DNA from: Mycobacterium sp. NS-7484 | GTDB taxonomy: Bacteria; Actinomycetota; Actinomycetes; Mycobacteriales; Mycobacteriaceae | DNA: 64,000 bases | Reading direction: 5' to 3' | NCBI RefSeq assembly: GCF_001953975.1 | Contig: NZ_MBEJ01000022.1 | Location: 1-64,000, forward strand | Made by a program: the position numbers and the translations under genes | Notes under the pieces: generated by a model | The model's input: the letters and a program-made list of their open reading frames with translations, nothing else | Told to the model about the DNA's origin: nothing | Databases searched by the model: none | Shown here: in pieces, positions 56,110 through 64,000 of the stretch | Position numbering within the stretch: the stretch's first letter is position 1 | Layout: each line of letters begins with the position of its first letter

Positions 56110-58275
56110 GTGGCCAGTTCCCACCGTGAAGGCATCGACGAATACTTCTGTAGGACGGTGTCCGAGTTGACCGGGACCGGTAATCAGCCGTGGCCGCAGG
56201 AGTCGGCGCTGACCGCGTGGGATGCGTTGGCGCTCTTCGATGCTCAACTGGGTAGCCGGCACCTCGATCTGGCGGCCCGATGGTTGCGGGCCCGCGGCAC
56301 GGGCTACTACACCATCGGCTCGTCAGGCCATGAAGGCAACGCGGCGGTGGCTGCCGCCCTGCGCCCGACCGATCCGGCGCTGCTGCATTACCGCTCCGGT
56401 GGCTTCTACCTGGCCCGCGCCGCCCAGGTCGGCGGCACCGATCCGGTGTGTGACGTGTTACTCGGAATGGTCGCAGCGAAAGACGAGCCCATCGCGGGTG
56501 GGCGGCACAAAGTGTTCGGCCGTCATGACCTGAACGTCATTCCACAGACCTCGACGATCGCCTCACATCTCCCACGTGCACTCGGCGTGGCCTTTTCGAT
56601 CGCCCGGGCCCGCAAGCTCGGTGTGGCGAGCCCGTGGCCGGACGATGCGCTGACGGTGTGCAGTTTCGGTGATGCCTCGGCGAATCACTCGACCGCGGTG
56701 GGTGCGATCAATGCCGCGCTGCATGCCTCCTACCAGGGGCTGCCCATGCCGCTGTTGTTCGTCTGCGAAGACAACGGCATCGGGATAAGCACGAAGACGC
56801 CGCGGGGGTGGGTGGCACGGACCTACGCCCATCGTGAGGGGCTGCAGTATTTCGCTGCCGACGGCTGTGATCTGGTCGCGGCCTTCGATACGGCGGTGGC
56901 GGCCGCACAGTGGGTACGTAGCCACCGCAAACCTGCCTTCCTGCACCTGAGCACCGTCCGGTTGATGGGCCACGCCGGGTCGGACTATGAACCCGGTTAC
57001 CGAAGGCCGGATGACATCCTGGCCGACTACGATCGCGACCCGGTTCTCAACACCGCCAGAATCCTTGTCTCACATGGCATCTTGACGCCGGTCGAGGCCG
57101 TCGACCGGTATGAGGCGAAACGCCGCGAGGTGATCGGGTTGGCCGATGAGCTCAGCCGGTCCGCACAACTCGACAGTGCCCCGGCCGTGGTGAAACCTTT
57201 GCGTGACACTCTCGACGACGCTCGGGCAGTTTCGGTCACCGGTCCCGGCGAGCCCGGCGGCGCACCCTTGACGTTGGCGCTGGCCATCAACCGTGCCTTG
57301 AAAGATGTGTTGGTCCAACATCCGGAGACGATCGTGTTCGGTGAAGATGTCGCGCACAAGGGTGGGGTGTACGGCGTCACCCGCGGCTTGCAGAACACGG
57401 CCGGGCCCGCCCGGGTGTTCGACACGCTGCTCGACGAACAGACCATTCTGGGTCTGGCGCTGGGCGCCGGAATCTCGGGTCTGGTGCCGATCCCGGAGAT
57501 CCAGTACCTGGCCTACTTGCACAATGCCGCCGATCAGATCCGCGGCGAGGCAGCCACTCTGCAGTTCTTCTCCAATCGCCAGTACCGCAACCCGATGGTG
57601 GTGCGAATTGCGGGCTACGGCTACCAGAAGGGTTTCGGCGGGCATTTCCACAACGACAATTCGATCGCTGCGATCCGCGACATCCCCGGTGTGGTGATCG
57701 CCTCGCCGGCCCGGCCCGACGATGCCGCGGCCATGCTGCACACGTGTGTGGGTGCCGCGAAATCAGCCGGGGCGGTGTGCATCTACCTCGAACCGATCGC
57801 GCTGTACCACACCAAGGACCTCTATGCGGATGGCGATCAGCAATGGCTGGCGGCTTATCCGGAGCAACCGGTCCGCATCGGGCGGGCCCGCACCTACGGC
57901 GAGGGCGCCGATCTGACGATTCTGACCTTTGGCAACGGAGTGTGGATGAGCCTGCGGGTGGCGCGCCGTCTGGCCGAGGCCGGCATCGCCGCGCGGGTGG
58001 TCGATCTGCGTTGGTTGGCGCCGCTGCCGGTGGAGGACATGCTGCGCGAGGCGGAGGCGACCGGACGGGTGCTCATCGTCGACGAGACCCGTCACAGCGG
58101 CGGGGTGGGAGAAGCGGTGCTGGCCGAACTCGTGGACGGGGGCTACACCGGCCGGATGCACCGGGTGGCCAGCGCCGACAGTTTCATCCCGCTCGGCGAT
58201 GCCGCACTGCAGGTGCTGCTGTCCGAGGACACCATCGAGGACGCTGCGGTCAACCTGGTCACCCAACGGGCTTGA
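56110..58275 (+). CDS. Fused 2-oxoacid dehydrogenase E1 (alpha-beta in one chain)
   Basis: 721 residues from GTG 56110 with GGAGG at 56101. The E1-alpha half about 1-360 has TPP motif FGDASANHSTAVGAINAA and CEDNGIGISTKTP; the E1-beta half about 385-721 has ALNRALKDVL-like start, VFGEDVAHKGGVYGVTRGL, and LIVDETRHSGGVGEAV. In most bacteria these are two genes. No E2 or E3 gene is nearby, so it either borrows lipoyl partners encoded elsewhere or works as a decarboxylase. Substrate unknown. 148 bases separate it from the enamidase gene, without a copy of the GntR dyad. Confidence 0.88.
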   Translation: MASSHREGIDEYFCRTVSELTGTGNQPWPQESALTAWDALALFDAQLGSRHLDLAARWLRARGTGYYTIGSSGHEGNAAVAAALRPTDPALLHYRSGGFYLARAAQVGGTDPVCDVLLGMVAAKDEPIAGGRHKVFGRHDLNVIPQTSTIASHLPRALGVAFSIARARKLGVASPWPDDALTVCSFGDASANHSTAVGAINAALHASYQGLPMPLLFVCEDNGIGISTKTPRGWVARTYAHREGLQYFAADGCDLVAAFDTAVAAAQWVRSHRKPAFLHLSTVRLMGHAGSDYEPGYRRPDDILADYDRDPVLNTARILVSHGILTPVEAVDRYEAKRREVIGLADELSRSAQLDSAPAVVKPLRDTLDDARAVSVTGPGEPGGAPLTLALAINRALKDVLVQHPETIVFGEDVAHKGGVYGVTRGLQNTAGPARVFDTLLDEQTILGLALGAGISGLVPIPEIQYLAYLHNAADQIRGEAATLQFFSNRQYRNPMVVRIAGYGYQKGFGGHFHNDNSIAAIRDIPGVVIASPARPDDAAAMLHTCVGAAKSAGAVCIYLEPIALYHTKDLYADGDQQWLAAYPEQPVRIGRARTYGEGADLTILTFGNGVWMSLRVARRLAEAGIAARVVDLRWLAPLPVEDMLREAEATGRVLIVDETRHSGGVGEAVLAELVDGGYTGRMHRVASADSFIPLGDAALQVLLSEDTIEDAAVNLVTQRA

Positions 58276-58281
58276 TAGCTT
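58276..58281 (+). promoter_or_regulatory. -10 element (TAGCTT) for the CoA-transferase gene
   Basis: TANNNT hexamer 6 bases upstream of the ATG at 58288, overlapping the end of the E1 gene, so the downstream genes may have a leaderless internal promoter. Confidence 0.4.
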
Positions 58282-58287
58282 GACCGG

Positions 58288-59517
58288 ATGGCAGAACCTG
58301 TGACGCCCGACCTCACCAGGCCGCTGGCGGGGGTCCGGATCATCGAGATCTCGAGTTTCGTCGCGGTGCCACTGGCCGGCATGACGCTGGCTCAGTTGGG
58401 CGCCGAGGTGGTGCGGGTCGATCCCGTCGGGGGCGCCGCCGACTATCACCGCTGGCCGCTCACCGACGAGGGTGAGAGCATCTACTGGGCCGGCCTGAAC
58501 AAAGGGAAACGCTCGGTGGCCGCCGACCTGCGCTCAAGTGAGGGTCAGGGGTTAGTGCAGCGGCTGATTGCCGAGGCGGGCGTGCTGATCACGAATGTGG
58601 CTGGGCGACAGTGGCATTCCTACGACGTCCTGTCCGGGTTGCGGCCCGACCTGATCCACGTCGAGGTGTCCGGGCGCGCCGACGGCGGCACCGGGGTGGA
58701 TTACACCGTCAACGCCGGGTTGGGTTTCCCACTCGTGACCGGGCCGGCGCAGCTGTCCACCCCGGTCAACCACGTACTGCCGGCCTGGGATGTCAGCTGC
58801 GGACTGTACGTGGCGCTCGCGGTGAGCGCCGCACTGCGCCACCGCGATTCCACCGGTGTGGGCGCACGGATCAGCATTCCGCTGGAAAACGTCGCGCTCG
58901 CCACCGCGGGAAATCTCGGATTTTTGACCGAGGTGATGGTCAACGGCACTGGGCGCGAACGTCTGGGCAACACGCTGTATGGCACCTACGGGCAGAACTT
59001 CACCAGCACCGACGGCGTCGGGTTCATGCTCGTGGCCCTCACGGGCCGGCACTTCCGTGACCTCACCGAGGTCACCGGGACCACCAAAGCCGTTGCCGCG
59101 CTGGCCGAGGCCCTCGGTGCCGACTTCACCGACGAGGGGCAGCGGTACACCCACCGCGACGCGCTGACCGGTCTGTTCACGCTGTGGTTCAGCGAGCACA
59201 CCGCCGAGGAGATCAGCGCCGCACTCTCGGGTACGTCGGTGCTGTGGGAGCGCTACCGCAGCTTCGCCGAGGTCGCCGTCGATGAGCGGGTGGTGTCCAA
59301 CCCGCTGTTCACCCCGCTGGAGCAACCACGCATCGGCACCTACCTGGCGCCAGGATTGCCGGTGTCGATCGGTGGAATGTATCCGCCGGCCGTCGCGGCG
59401 CCCGCCCTTGGTGACGACACCATCGCGGTGCTGACCGAACATCTCGGGCTGAGTCCCGAGGACATCGCTGCATTGACCGAAAGCGGTTCTGTCGCAACAG
59501 GTTCTGACGCTTCGTGA
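58288..59517 (+). CDS. Family III CoA-transferase, 2-methylfumaryl-CoA isomerase-like
   Basis: 409 residues. CaiB/BaiF fold: PLAGVRIIEISSFVAVPLAGMTLAQLGAEVVRVDPVGG at the N-terminus; catalytic Asp in LPAWDVSCG near 170-178. The segments GGAADYHRWPLT, WAGLNKGKRS, DYTVNAGLGFPLVTGP and GNTLYGTYGQNF match my memory of Mct (mesaconyl-C1-CoA/C4-CoA isomerase) of Chloroflexus more than ordinary CaiB proteins. It could move CoA within a branched C5-dicarboxylate or between acids. It overlaps the thioesterase gene (GTGA). Confidence 0.85.
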   Translation: MAEPVTPDLTRPLAGVRIIEISSFVAVPLAGMTLAQLGAEVVRVDPVGGAADYHRWPLTDEGESIYWAGLNKGKRSVAADLRSSEGQGLVQRLIAEAGVLITNVAGRQWHSYDVLSGLRPDLIHVEVSGRADGGTGVDYTVNAGLGFPLVTGPAQLSTPVNHVLPAWDVSCGLYVALAVSAALRHRDSTGVGARISIPLENVALATAGNLGFLTEVMVNGTGRERLGNTLYGTYGQNFTSTDGVGFMLVALTGRHFRDLTEVTGTTKAVAALAEALGADFTDEGQRYTHRDALTGLFTLWFSEHTAEEISAALSGTSVLWERYRSFAEVAVDERVVSNPLFTPLEQPRIGTYLAPGLPVSIGGMYPPAVAAPALGDDTIAVLTEHLGLSPEDIAALTESGSVATGSDAS

Positions 59518-60305
59518 GCGCCTTGCTGGAGCTGCTGGACCTGCAGGCCGCCGGTGAGGTGTTCATCGGCAAGGCCAGTGGGCCGGCCGGCAAGCGCGCC
59601 TACGGTGGCCTGTTGGCTGCGCAGAGTCTAGCGGCCGCCTGCCGCACCGTGGGCGACGACCGGTCACCGACCAACCTGCACCTACAGTTCCTGCGCGGCG
59701 GGGATGCCGGAGAGGCTGCCGAGTACCGTGTGCAGGAGGTGTACGACGGACGCACCGCATCGACCCGGCGCGTCGAGTCGTATGAGCACGGCCGGATGCT
59801 GACGACGGCCACGGCGTCCTTCGCGACCGCATTGGCGGGTCCGGAGCACGGCAGGGTGGCGGTGTCGCACGATCCCGACGCGCTGCCGCAGACCGGCCCA
59901 CCCGGGCCCGCGCCCTCATTGCCCCTCGACGAATTCGACATCCGCGTCCTCGACGAGGGATCCGGCGAGGAATTCGTCCGGCGAATGTGGTGGCGCGTCA
60001 CTACGGCGCTGCCCGATGATCCGTTGGTGCACACGCTGATCGCGGTCTACATCACCGACCTGTACGGGATCGATCCGGCGCTGGCCGTGCACGAGCACAG
60101 CATGCGGTCCCGCAGTCACCGCAGCGGCACCACAGATTCGTCGATCTGGTTTCACCAGCCGGTGCGGGCGGGGGAGTGGAATCTGCTGGAATCACGGTCT
60201 CCGGCGGCCGCGCGGGGCCGTGGAGTCATCACATCGAGTTTGGTTTCAGCCGACGGAGCCGTCACGGCCACGCTGGTGCAGGAGGGCCTGGTCGCCGAGC
60301 GGTGA
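59514..60305 (+). CDS. Acyl-CoA thioesterase II (TesB-like)
   Basis: 263-residue double hot-dog thioesterase. First hot dog: GKRAYGGLLAAQSLAAACRTV and NLHLQFLRGGDAGE; second: SSIWFHQPVRAGEWNLLESRSPAAARGRGVITSSLV with terminal ATLVQEG (catalytic Gln). Hydrolyses acyl-CoA to acid and CoA. Translationally coupled to the CoA-transferase, so it may release the product or recycle a dead-end CoA ester. Confidence 0.87.
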   Translation: MSALLELLDLQAAGEVFIGKASGPAGKRAYGGLLAAQSLAAACRTVGDDRSPTNLHLQFLRGGDAGEAAEYRVQEVYDGRTASTRRVESYEHGRMLTTATASFATALAGPEHGRVAVSHDPDALPQTGPPGPAPSLPLDEFDIRVLDEGSGEEFVRRMWWRVTTALPDDPLVHTLIAVYITDLYGIDPALAVHEHSMRSRSHRSGTTDSSIWFHQPVRAGEWNLLESRSPAAARGRGVITSSLVSADGAVTATLVQEGLVAER

Positions 60306-60403
60306 AAGAGCGGCGGGTGCGCTGCCTGTGGATGAACTCTGCGCTGGGGATAACTCGCCCGGTCTGAGCCCGTTCTGTCGGACCATGTCGGCACGGTCTG
60401 GGC

Positions 60404-60772
60404 ATGGATTCCTTGACACGAGCCGAGATCGGCGCACTGGGTGAGCAGTTGGCCGTCGAACATCTGACGGCACAGGGTTTGCGGCCGTTGGTGCGCAATT
60501 GGCGATGCCGTTATGGCGAGCTGGATGTGATCGCCGAGGAGGTCGCCACCAACACCGTGGTGTTCGTGGAGGTCAAAACCCGCACCGGTGACGGGTTCGG
60601 CGGGATCGCCGAGGCGGTCACCGCGCAGAAGGTGCGCCGGATCCGGCGGTTGGCGGCGCTGTGGTTGGTCGAGCAAAAGGTTCGGTACGCGGCGTTGCGT
60701 ATCGACGTGATCGGCATCCGCATCGGGCGCCGCCGAGAACCCGAACTCACCCACCTCAAGGGGGTGGGCTGA
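60404..60772 (+). CDS. YraN/UPF0102 family endonuclease-fold protein
   Basis: 122 residues. Restriction-endonuclease-like core RNWRCRYGELDVIAEE (E-x-D) and VFVEVKTRTGDGFGG (ExK) with catalytic Asp and Lys retained. Conserved in actinobacteria directly before YifB and DprA (Rv2898c). Role thought to be in DNA processing or Holliday junctions; not established. YifB starts 1 base after its stop. Confidence 0.9.
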   Translation: MDSLTRAEIGALGEQLAVEHLTAQGLRPLVRNWRCRYGELDVIAEEVATNTVVFVEVKTRTGDGFGGIAEAVTAQKVRRIRRLAALWLVEQKVRYAALRIDVIGIRIGRRREPELTHLKGVG

Positions 60773-60773
60773 A

Positions 60774-62285
60774 ATGGGTTTGGGCAGAGCGTATTCGGTT
60801 GCGGTGCGCGGGGTCGACGGCGTGATCGTGGAGATCGAGGCCGACATCGCCTCGGGGTTGCCCGGTGTGCACCTGGTGGGCTTACCCGACACGGCGTTGC
60901 AGGAATCACGAGACCGCGTTCGGGCGGCGATCACCAACTGTGGCAACGAATGGCCCATGTCGCGGTTGACGCTGGCGTTGTCACCGGCGACGTTGCGCAA
61001 AGTCGGGTCCGTCTACGACCTGGCCTTGGCAGCGGCCGTGCTTTCGGCGCACACCAAGACGGTCTGGGCGCGTCTGGAGAAGGCGGTGCTGCTGGGGGAA
61101 CTCGCCCTTGACGGCCGGGTCCGCCCGATCCACGGTGTGCTGCCCGCGGTGCTGGCCGCCAAGCGGGAGGGCTGGCCGACGGTGGTGGTGCCCGTCGACA
61201 ACCTGGCCGAGGCCAGCCTGGTCGACGGAATCGAGGTGTGCGGGGTGCGTTCCCTGCGCCAATTGCAGGCCTGGTTGGCCGGTAAAGGTCATCTCGCCGG
61301 CCGCGTCGTGGCGTCGGGGCGCGCACCGGAGCCGGTGGCGGATCTGGCCGATGTGGTCGGCCAGGCCCAGGCGCGCTATGCCGTCGAGGTAGCCGCGGCG
61401 GGCGCCCATCATCTGATGCTGACCGGGCCACCGGGCATCGGGAAGACCATGTTGGCGCAGCGGCTCCCGGGCTTGTTGCCACCGTTGTCCTTTCAGGAGT
61501 CGCTGGAGGTGACGGCGATCCACTCGGTGGCCGGATTGTTGGCCGGCGATACGCCGTTGATCACCCGACCGCCTTTCGTGGCGCCGCATCACACCGCGAG
61601 TGTGGCGGCGTTGGTGGGTGGCGGCAGTGGGTTCGCGCGTCCCGGCGCAGTCAGCCAGGCACACCGGGGCGTGCTCTTTCTCGACGAATTCGCCGAGATG
61701 GGTTCGAGCACACTGGAGGCGTTGCGAACCCCGTTGGAAGACGGTGAGATCCGATTGGCTCGTCGCGACGGGGTGGCGTGTTATCCGGCACGGTTTCAGT
61801 TGATCCTTGCCGCCAACCCCTGTCCGTGTGCTCCACCCAAACCGGTCGACTGCACCTGTTCGGCCCAGGCGCGGTTGCGTTATCGAGGCAAGCTGTCGGG
61901 TCCGCTGGTGGATCGCGTCGACCTGCGGGTGCAGTTGAATCCGGTGAGCGCCGGGGCGTTCACACCCCAGGCCGAGGAATCGAGCGCCGAGGTGCGCGAG
62001 CGGGTCGCGGCGGCCCGTCTCGCCGCCCAGGACCGTTGGAAAACATACGGATTCAGCACCAACGCCGAAGTCAGCGGTCCATTGCTGCGGCGAAAGTTCC
62101 GGTTGCCCAAAGCCGTGATGGCACCGTTGCGGTCCGCGGTCGAGCGCGGTGTCATCAGTATCCGCGGCGCGGACCGGTGTTTGCGGGTGGCCTGGACCCT
62201 GGGCGATCTGGCCGGACGGACCATGCCCGCGCGTGAGGACGTGGCAACGGCCTTGAGCTTCCGTGAGGCCGGGGGTGTGGCATGA
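60774..62285 (+). CDS. YifB/ComM family Mg-chelatase-like ATPase
   Basis: 503 residues. Lon-like N-terminal domain (VRGVDGVIVEIEADIASGLPGVHLVGLPDTALQESRDRVRAA), AAA+ Walker A GPPGIGKTMLAQRLPGLL near 219-236, Walker B LFLDEFAEM near 299-307, and a Cys-rich NPCPCAPPKPVDCTC zinc-like insert near 346-360. In naturally competent bacteria ComM promotes branch migration of incoming DNA. It overlaps dprA by 4 bases. Confidence 0.93.
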   Translation: MGLGRAYSVAVRGVDGVIVEIEADIASGLPGVHLVGLPDTALQESRDRVRAAITNCGNEWPMSRLTLALSPATLRKVGSVYDLALAAAVLSAHTKTVWARLEKAVLLGELALDGRVRPIHGVLPAVLAAKREGWPTVVVPVDNLAEASLVDGIEVCGVRSLRQLQAWLAGKGHLAGRVVASGRAPEPVADLADVVGQAQARYAVEVAAAGAHHLMLTGPPGIGKTMLAQRLPGLLPPLSFQESLEVTAIHSVAGLLAGDTPLITRPPFVAPHHTASVAALVGGGSGFARPGAVSQAHRGVLFLDEFAEMGSSTLEALRTPLEDGEIRLARRDGVACYPARFQLILAANPCPCAPPKPVDCTCSAQARLRYRGKLSGPLVDRVDLRVQLNPVSAGAFTPQAEESSAEVRERVAAARLAAQDRWKTYGFSTNAEVSGPLLRRKFRLPKAVMAPLRSAVERGVISIRGADRCLRVAWTLGDLAGRTMPAREDVATALSFREAGGVA

Positions 62286-63451
62286 CCGACGAGGTGCGGC
62301 GCGCGTGGGCCTACCTGTCCCGGGTCGTGGAGCCGCCGTGCCCGGAACTGACGGCCTTGGTCAAGCAGGTGGGTCCGGTTGAGGCGGCCGAGCGGGTCAA
62401 ATACGGTGCCATCGAAACCAGCTTGCTGAGCCGGGTTGAGGCGCGTCGTGAATTGGATCGAGCAGAACGAGATCTGGACACGCTCGACCGGATGGGCGGC
62501 CGGCTGATCACGCCTGACGACGACGAGTGGCCGTTGCTGCAGTTCCGCGCCTTCGCGGGGCTGACAGGAAACAAGCGTCCCAACGGCCATCCGCCACTGG
62601 TGCTGTGGGCCAGCGGGCCCGCGTGTCTCGACGAGGTGACACAGCGTGCGGCGGCGATCGTCGGCACGCGAGCGGCCACGGCCTACGGCGAGCACGTCGC
62701 GTCCGACCTTGCTGCCGGCCTGGCCGAACGCGAGGTGACCGTGGTGTCCGGCGGCGCCTATGGCATCGACGGGGCCGCGCACCGCGCCGCGCTGGCGTGT
62801 GAGGGCGTGACTGTCGCGATCGTGGCCGGCGGGATCGACAACCCGTACCCGTCCGGTCACAGCGCGCTGTTCCACCGGATCCGCCAAGAATGCCTTCTGG
62901 TCAGCGAATATCCGCCGGGCGTCCCGCCAGGGCGGCTGCGGTTTCTCACCCGCAACCGGTTGGTGGCCGTCCTTTCCGGTGCGACCGTGGTGGTGGAAGC
63001 CGGGCTGCGCAGTGGCGCGGCCAATACTGCGGGATGGGCCGCCGCGATGGGCCGATCGGTGTGTGCGGTGCCCGGACCGGTGACCTCGGCCGCGTCGGCG
63101 GGGTGTCACGTCTTGCTCCAGCAGAAGGACACGCATCTCGTCGGGCGTGCCGAGGAGATCGTCGAACTCGTCGGGCACATCGGGGAACTGGCGTGCGAAC
63201 CCGAACATCCGACCGGACCGCTCGACGGGCTCGCGCCGGACGAGAAACGCGTGTACGACGCGCTGCCGGCGCGCGGTGCGCACACCGTGGACGAGATTGC
63301 GGTGCTTGCCGCGCTTCCGCCCCATCAAGTGCTGGGGCCGTTGACGATGTTGGAGCTCAACGGTCTGGTCGAAAGCTCCGACGGATGCTGGCGGATCGTG
63401 CGTCCACGTCGGCCTCGCGCATCGGCGGGCGAGACGTGCTCGTCGGCGTAA
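62282..63451 (+). CDS. dprA: DNA processing protein DprA
   Basis: 389 residues, ATG overlapping YifB (ATGA). Rossmann-fold core about 115-320: AAIVGTRAATAYGEHVASDLAAGLAEREVTVVSGGAYGIDGAAHRAAL, GGIDNPYPSGHSALFHRI, LVSEYPPGVPPGRLRFLTRNRLVAVLSGATVVVEA, AANTAGWAAAMGRSVCAVPGPV. C-terminal winged helix about 325-385. Loads RecA on single-stranded DNA in transformation. YraN-YifB-DprA form one operon, although mycobacterial natural competence is not established. Confidence 0.94.
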   Translation: MTDEVRRAWAYLSRVVEPPCPELTALVKQVGPVEAAERVKYGAIETSLLSRVEARRELDRAERDLDTLDRMGGRLITPDDDEWPLLQFRAFAGLTGNKRPNGHPPLVLWASGPACLDEVTQRAAAIVGTRAATAYGEHVASDLAAGLAEREVTVVSGGAYGIDGAAHRAALACEGVTVAIVAGGIDNPYPSGHSALFHRIRQECLLVSEYPPGVPPGRLRFLTRNRLVAVLSGATVVVEAGLRSGAANTAGWAAAMGRSVCAVPGPVTSAASAGCHVLLQQKDTHLVGRAEEIVELVGHIGELACEPEHPTGPLDGLAPDEKRVYDALPARGAHTVDEIAVLAALPPHQVLGPLTMLELNGLVESSDGCWRIVRPRRPRASAGETCSSA

Positions 63452-63581
63452 GCCCGCGGGGCGAAATCGCGCCGATCGGCTGTGGGCAGAGCGACCCGGT
63501 GTTAGCTTCGAATGATCAGGTGAACTCACAACCCCGGCATGCCGACATCCCACCGGGCGACGCCGGGGATGGGGGGTGGAT

Positions 63582-64000
63582 ATGAGTACCGCAGCTGACC
63601 GCGCCGCCCAACTGAACTTGGTCGGACGCCTGAAATCGGCGTATCCCGAGCTGCCCGACGCGCCGACGCCGGACCTACTCGATCACGATCGGCTCATCGC
63701 CTACCTCAAGCCGGTGCATGACGTCGGTGGCGAGCCGGATGCTCCGATGAAGTACGAGAACAAGGAATACGAGTACTGGGAGCACATGACCTACGTCATG
63801 TGTGAAGTCCTCGGCTGGCGCGGCATCTGGCTGTCCGAGGAACGCCGCCGAATGTGCAACGTCGACGTCGGACGCGCCGTTTATCAGGGCTTTCCGTACT
63901 ACGGCCGGTGGCTCGTGTCGGTGGCGCGGGTCCTCATCGAAAAGCACCACATCGGTTTGACCGAACTGTCCGAGCGCATGGCGGAAGTCCAGGAACGTTA
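63582..64000 (+). CDS. Nitrile hydratase beta-subunit-like N-terminal domain protein (partial)
   Basis: The reading frame from ATG 63582 runs off the window after 139 codons. The central part, YEYWEHMTYVMCEVLGWRGIW followed by LSEERRRMCNVDV and PYYGRWLVSVARVLIEKHHIGLTELSERM, follows the helical pattern of nitrile hydratase beta N-terminal and thiocyanate hydrolase subunits (W-E, R-x-M, Y-Y-x-x-W, L-x-x-x-E). The SH3-like C-terminal half and the alpha subunit would lie beyond 64000. GGGG-rich sequence precedes the start. About 130 bases after dprA. Confidence 0.75.
   Translation, partial: MSTAADRAAQLNLVGRLKSAYPELPDAPTPDLLDHDRLIAYLKPVHDVGGEPDAPMKYENKEYEYWEHMTYVMCEVLGWRGIWLSEERRRMCNVDVGRAVYQGFPYYGRWLVSVARVLIEKHHIGLTELSERMAEVQER

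Noticed and set aside
43166..60305. Island borders as a mobile element
   Set aside because: No integrase, transposase, tRNA or direct-repeat border is visible at either end; acquisition, if any, has left no clear marks.

Overview
The window is a GC-rich actinobacterial chromosome segment, almost certainly from a non-tuberculous, environmental-type Mycobacterium (Mycolicibacterium group). The evidence is gene order: DsbA-like/VKOR, pyc, rsmD, coaD, sepIVA, DUF177, rnc, mutM, OsmC, acyP, smc, ftsY, amt-glnB-glnD, ffh, dacB2, rpsP-khpA-rimM-trmD, lppW, rplS, lepB, rnhB, DUF2469, YraN, YifB, dprA. As I recall it, this is the Rv2969c-to-Rv2896c backbone of M. tuberculosis. Many starts are GTG, several genes look leaderless, and an F420-type LLM enzyme is present. 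The PDIM/PGL lipid locus that lies between coaD and sepIVA in pathogenic mycobacteria is absent; only a hemerythrin gene sits there.

Layout. 1-14.3 kb: redox partner and VKOR, pyruvate carboxylase, rsmD/coaD, hemerythrin, SepIVA, then rnc-mutM and OsmC-acyP-smc. 14.3-24.9 kb: a PE-PPE-type serine hydrolase, ftsY, the nitrogen operon amt-glnB-glnD preceded by two GlnR-like boxes, ffh and an amidohydrolase. 24.9-34.7 kb: a diflavin reductase, two tandem D,D-carboxypeptidases, and the ribosome/tRNA maturation genes with lepB and rnhB. rpsP and rplS share a promoter-like element. 34.7-42.3 kb: a minus-strand group (dienelactone hydrolase, SelO, DUF2237, PucR regulator) divergent from mmsA plus a class III aminotransferase.

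43.1-56 kb is accessory and is the most interesting part. A GntR/FCD regulator, a RidA-like protein, a CoxG-like protein, an F420-type LLM oxidoreductase, a small membrane protein, an SsuABC/TauABC-like ABC importer, a three-subunit molybdenum hydroxylase (non-CO type, YRGAGR motif), a FUSC membrane protein and an amidohydrolase resembling Eubacterium barkeri enamidase are arranged around four copies of one operator-like dyad (nATA-NNN-TATcC). I infer a GntR-controlled uptake and catabolic system for an N-heteroaromatic compound of the nicotinate type: import, Mo-dependent hydroxylation with electrons possibly passed on through CoxG, F420H2-dependent ring reduction, enamidase ring opening, and RidA handling of enamine/imine by-products. 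The substrate is unproven.

56.1-60.3 kb adds a fused E1 alpha/beta 2-oxoacid dehydrogenase, a family III CoA-transferase resembling 2-methylfumaryl-CoA isomerase, and a TesB-like thioesterase. These may continue the pathway but lack the operator. The backbone resumes with YraN, YifB and DprA, and the window ends inside a gene similar to the N-terminal part of nitrile hydratase beta subunits. I saw no tRNA, rRNA, CRISPR array, insertion sequence or prophage.
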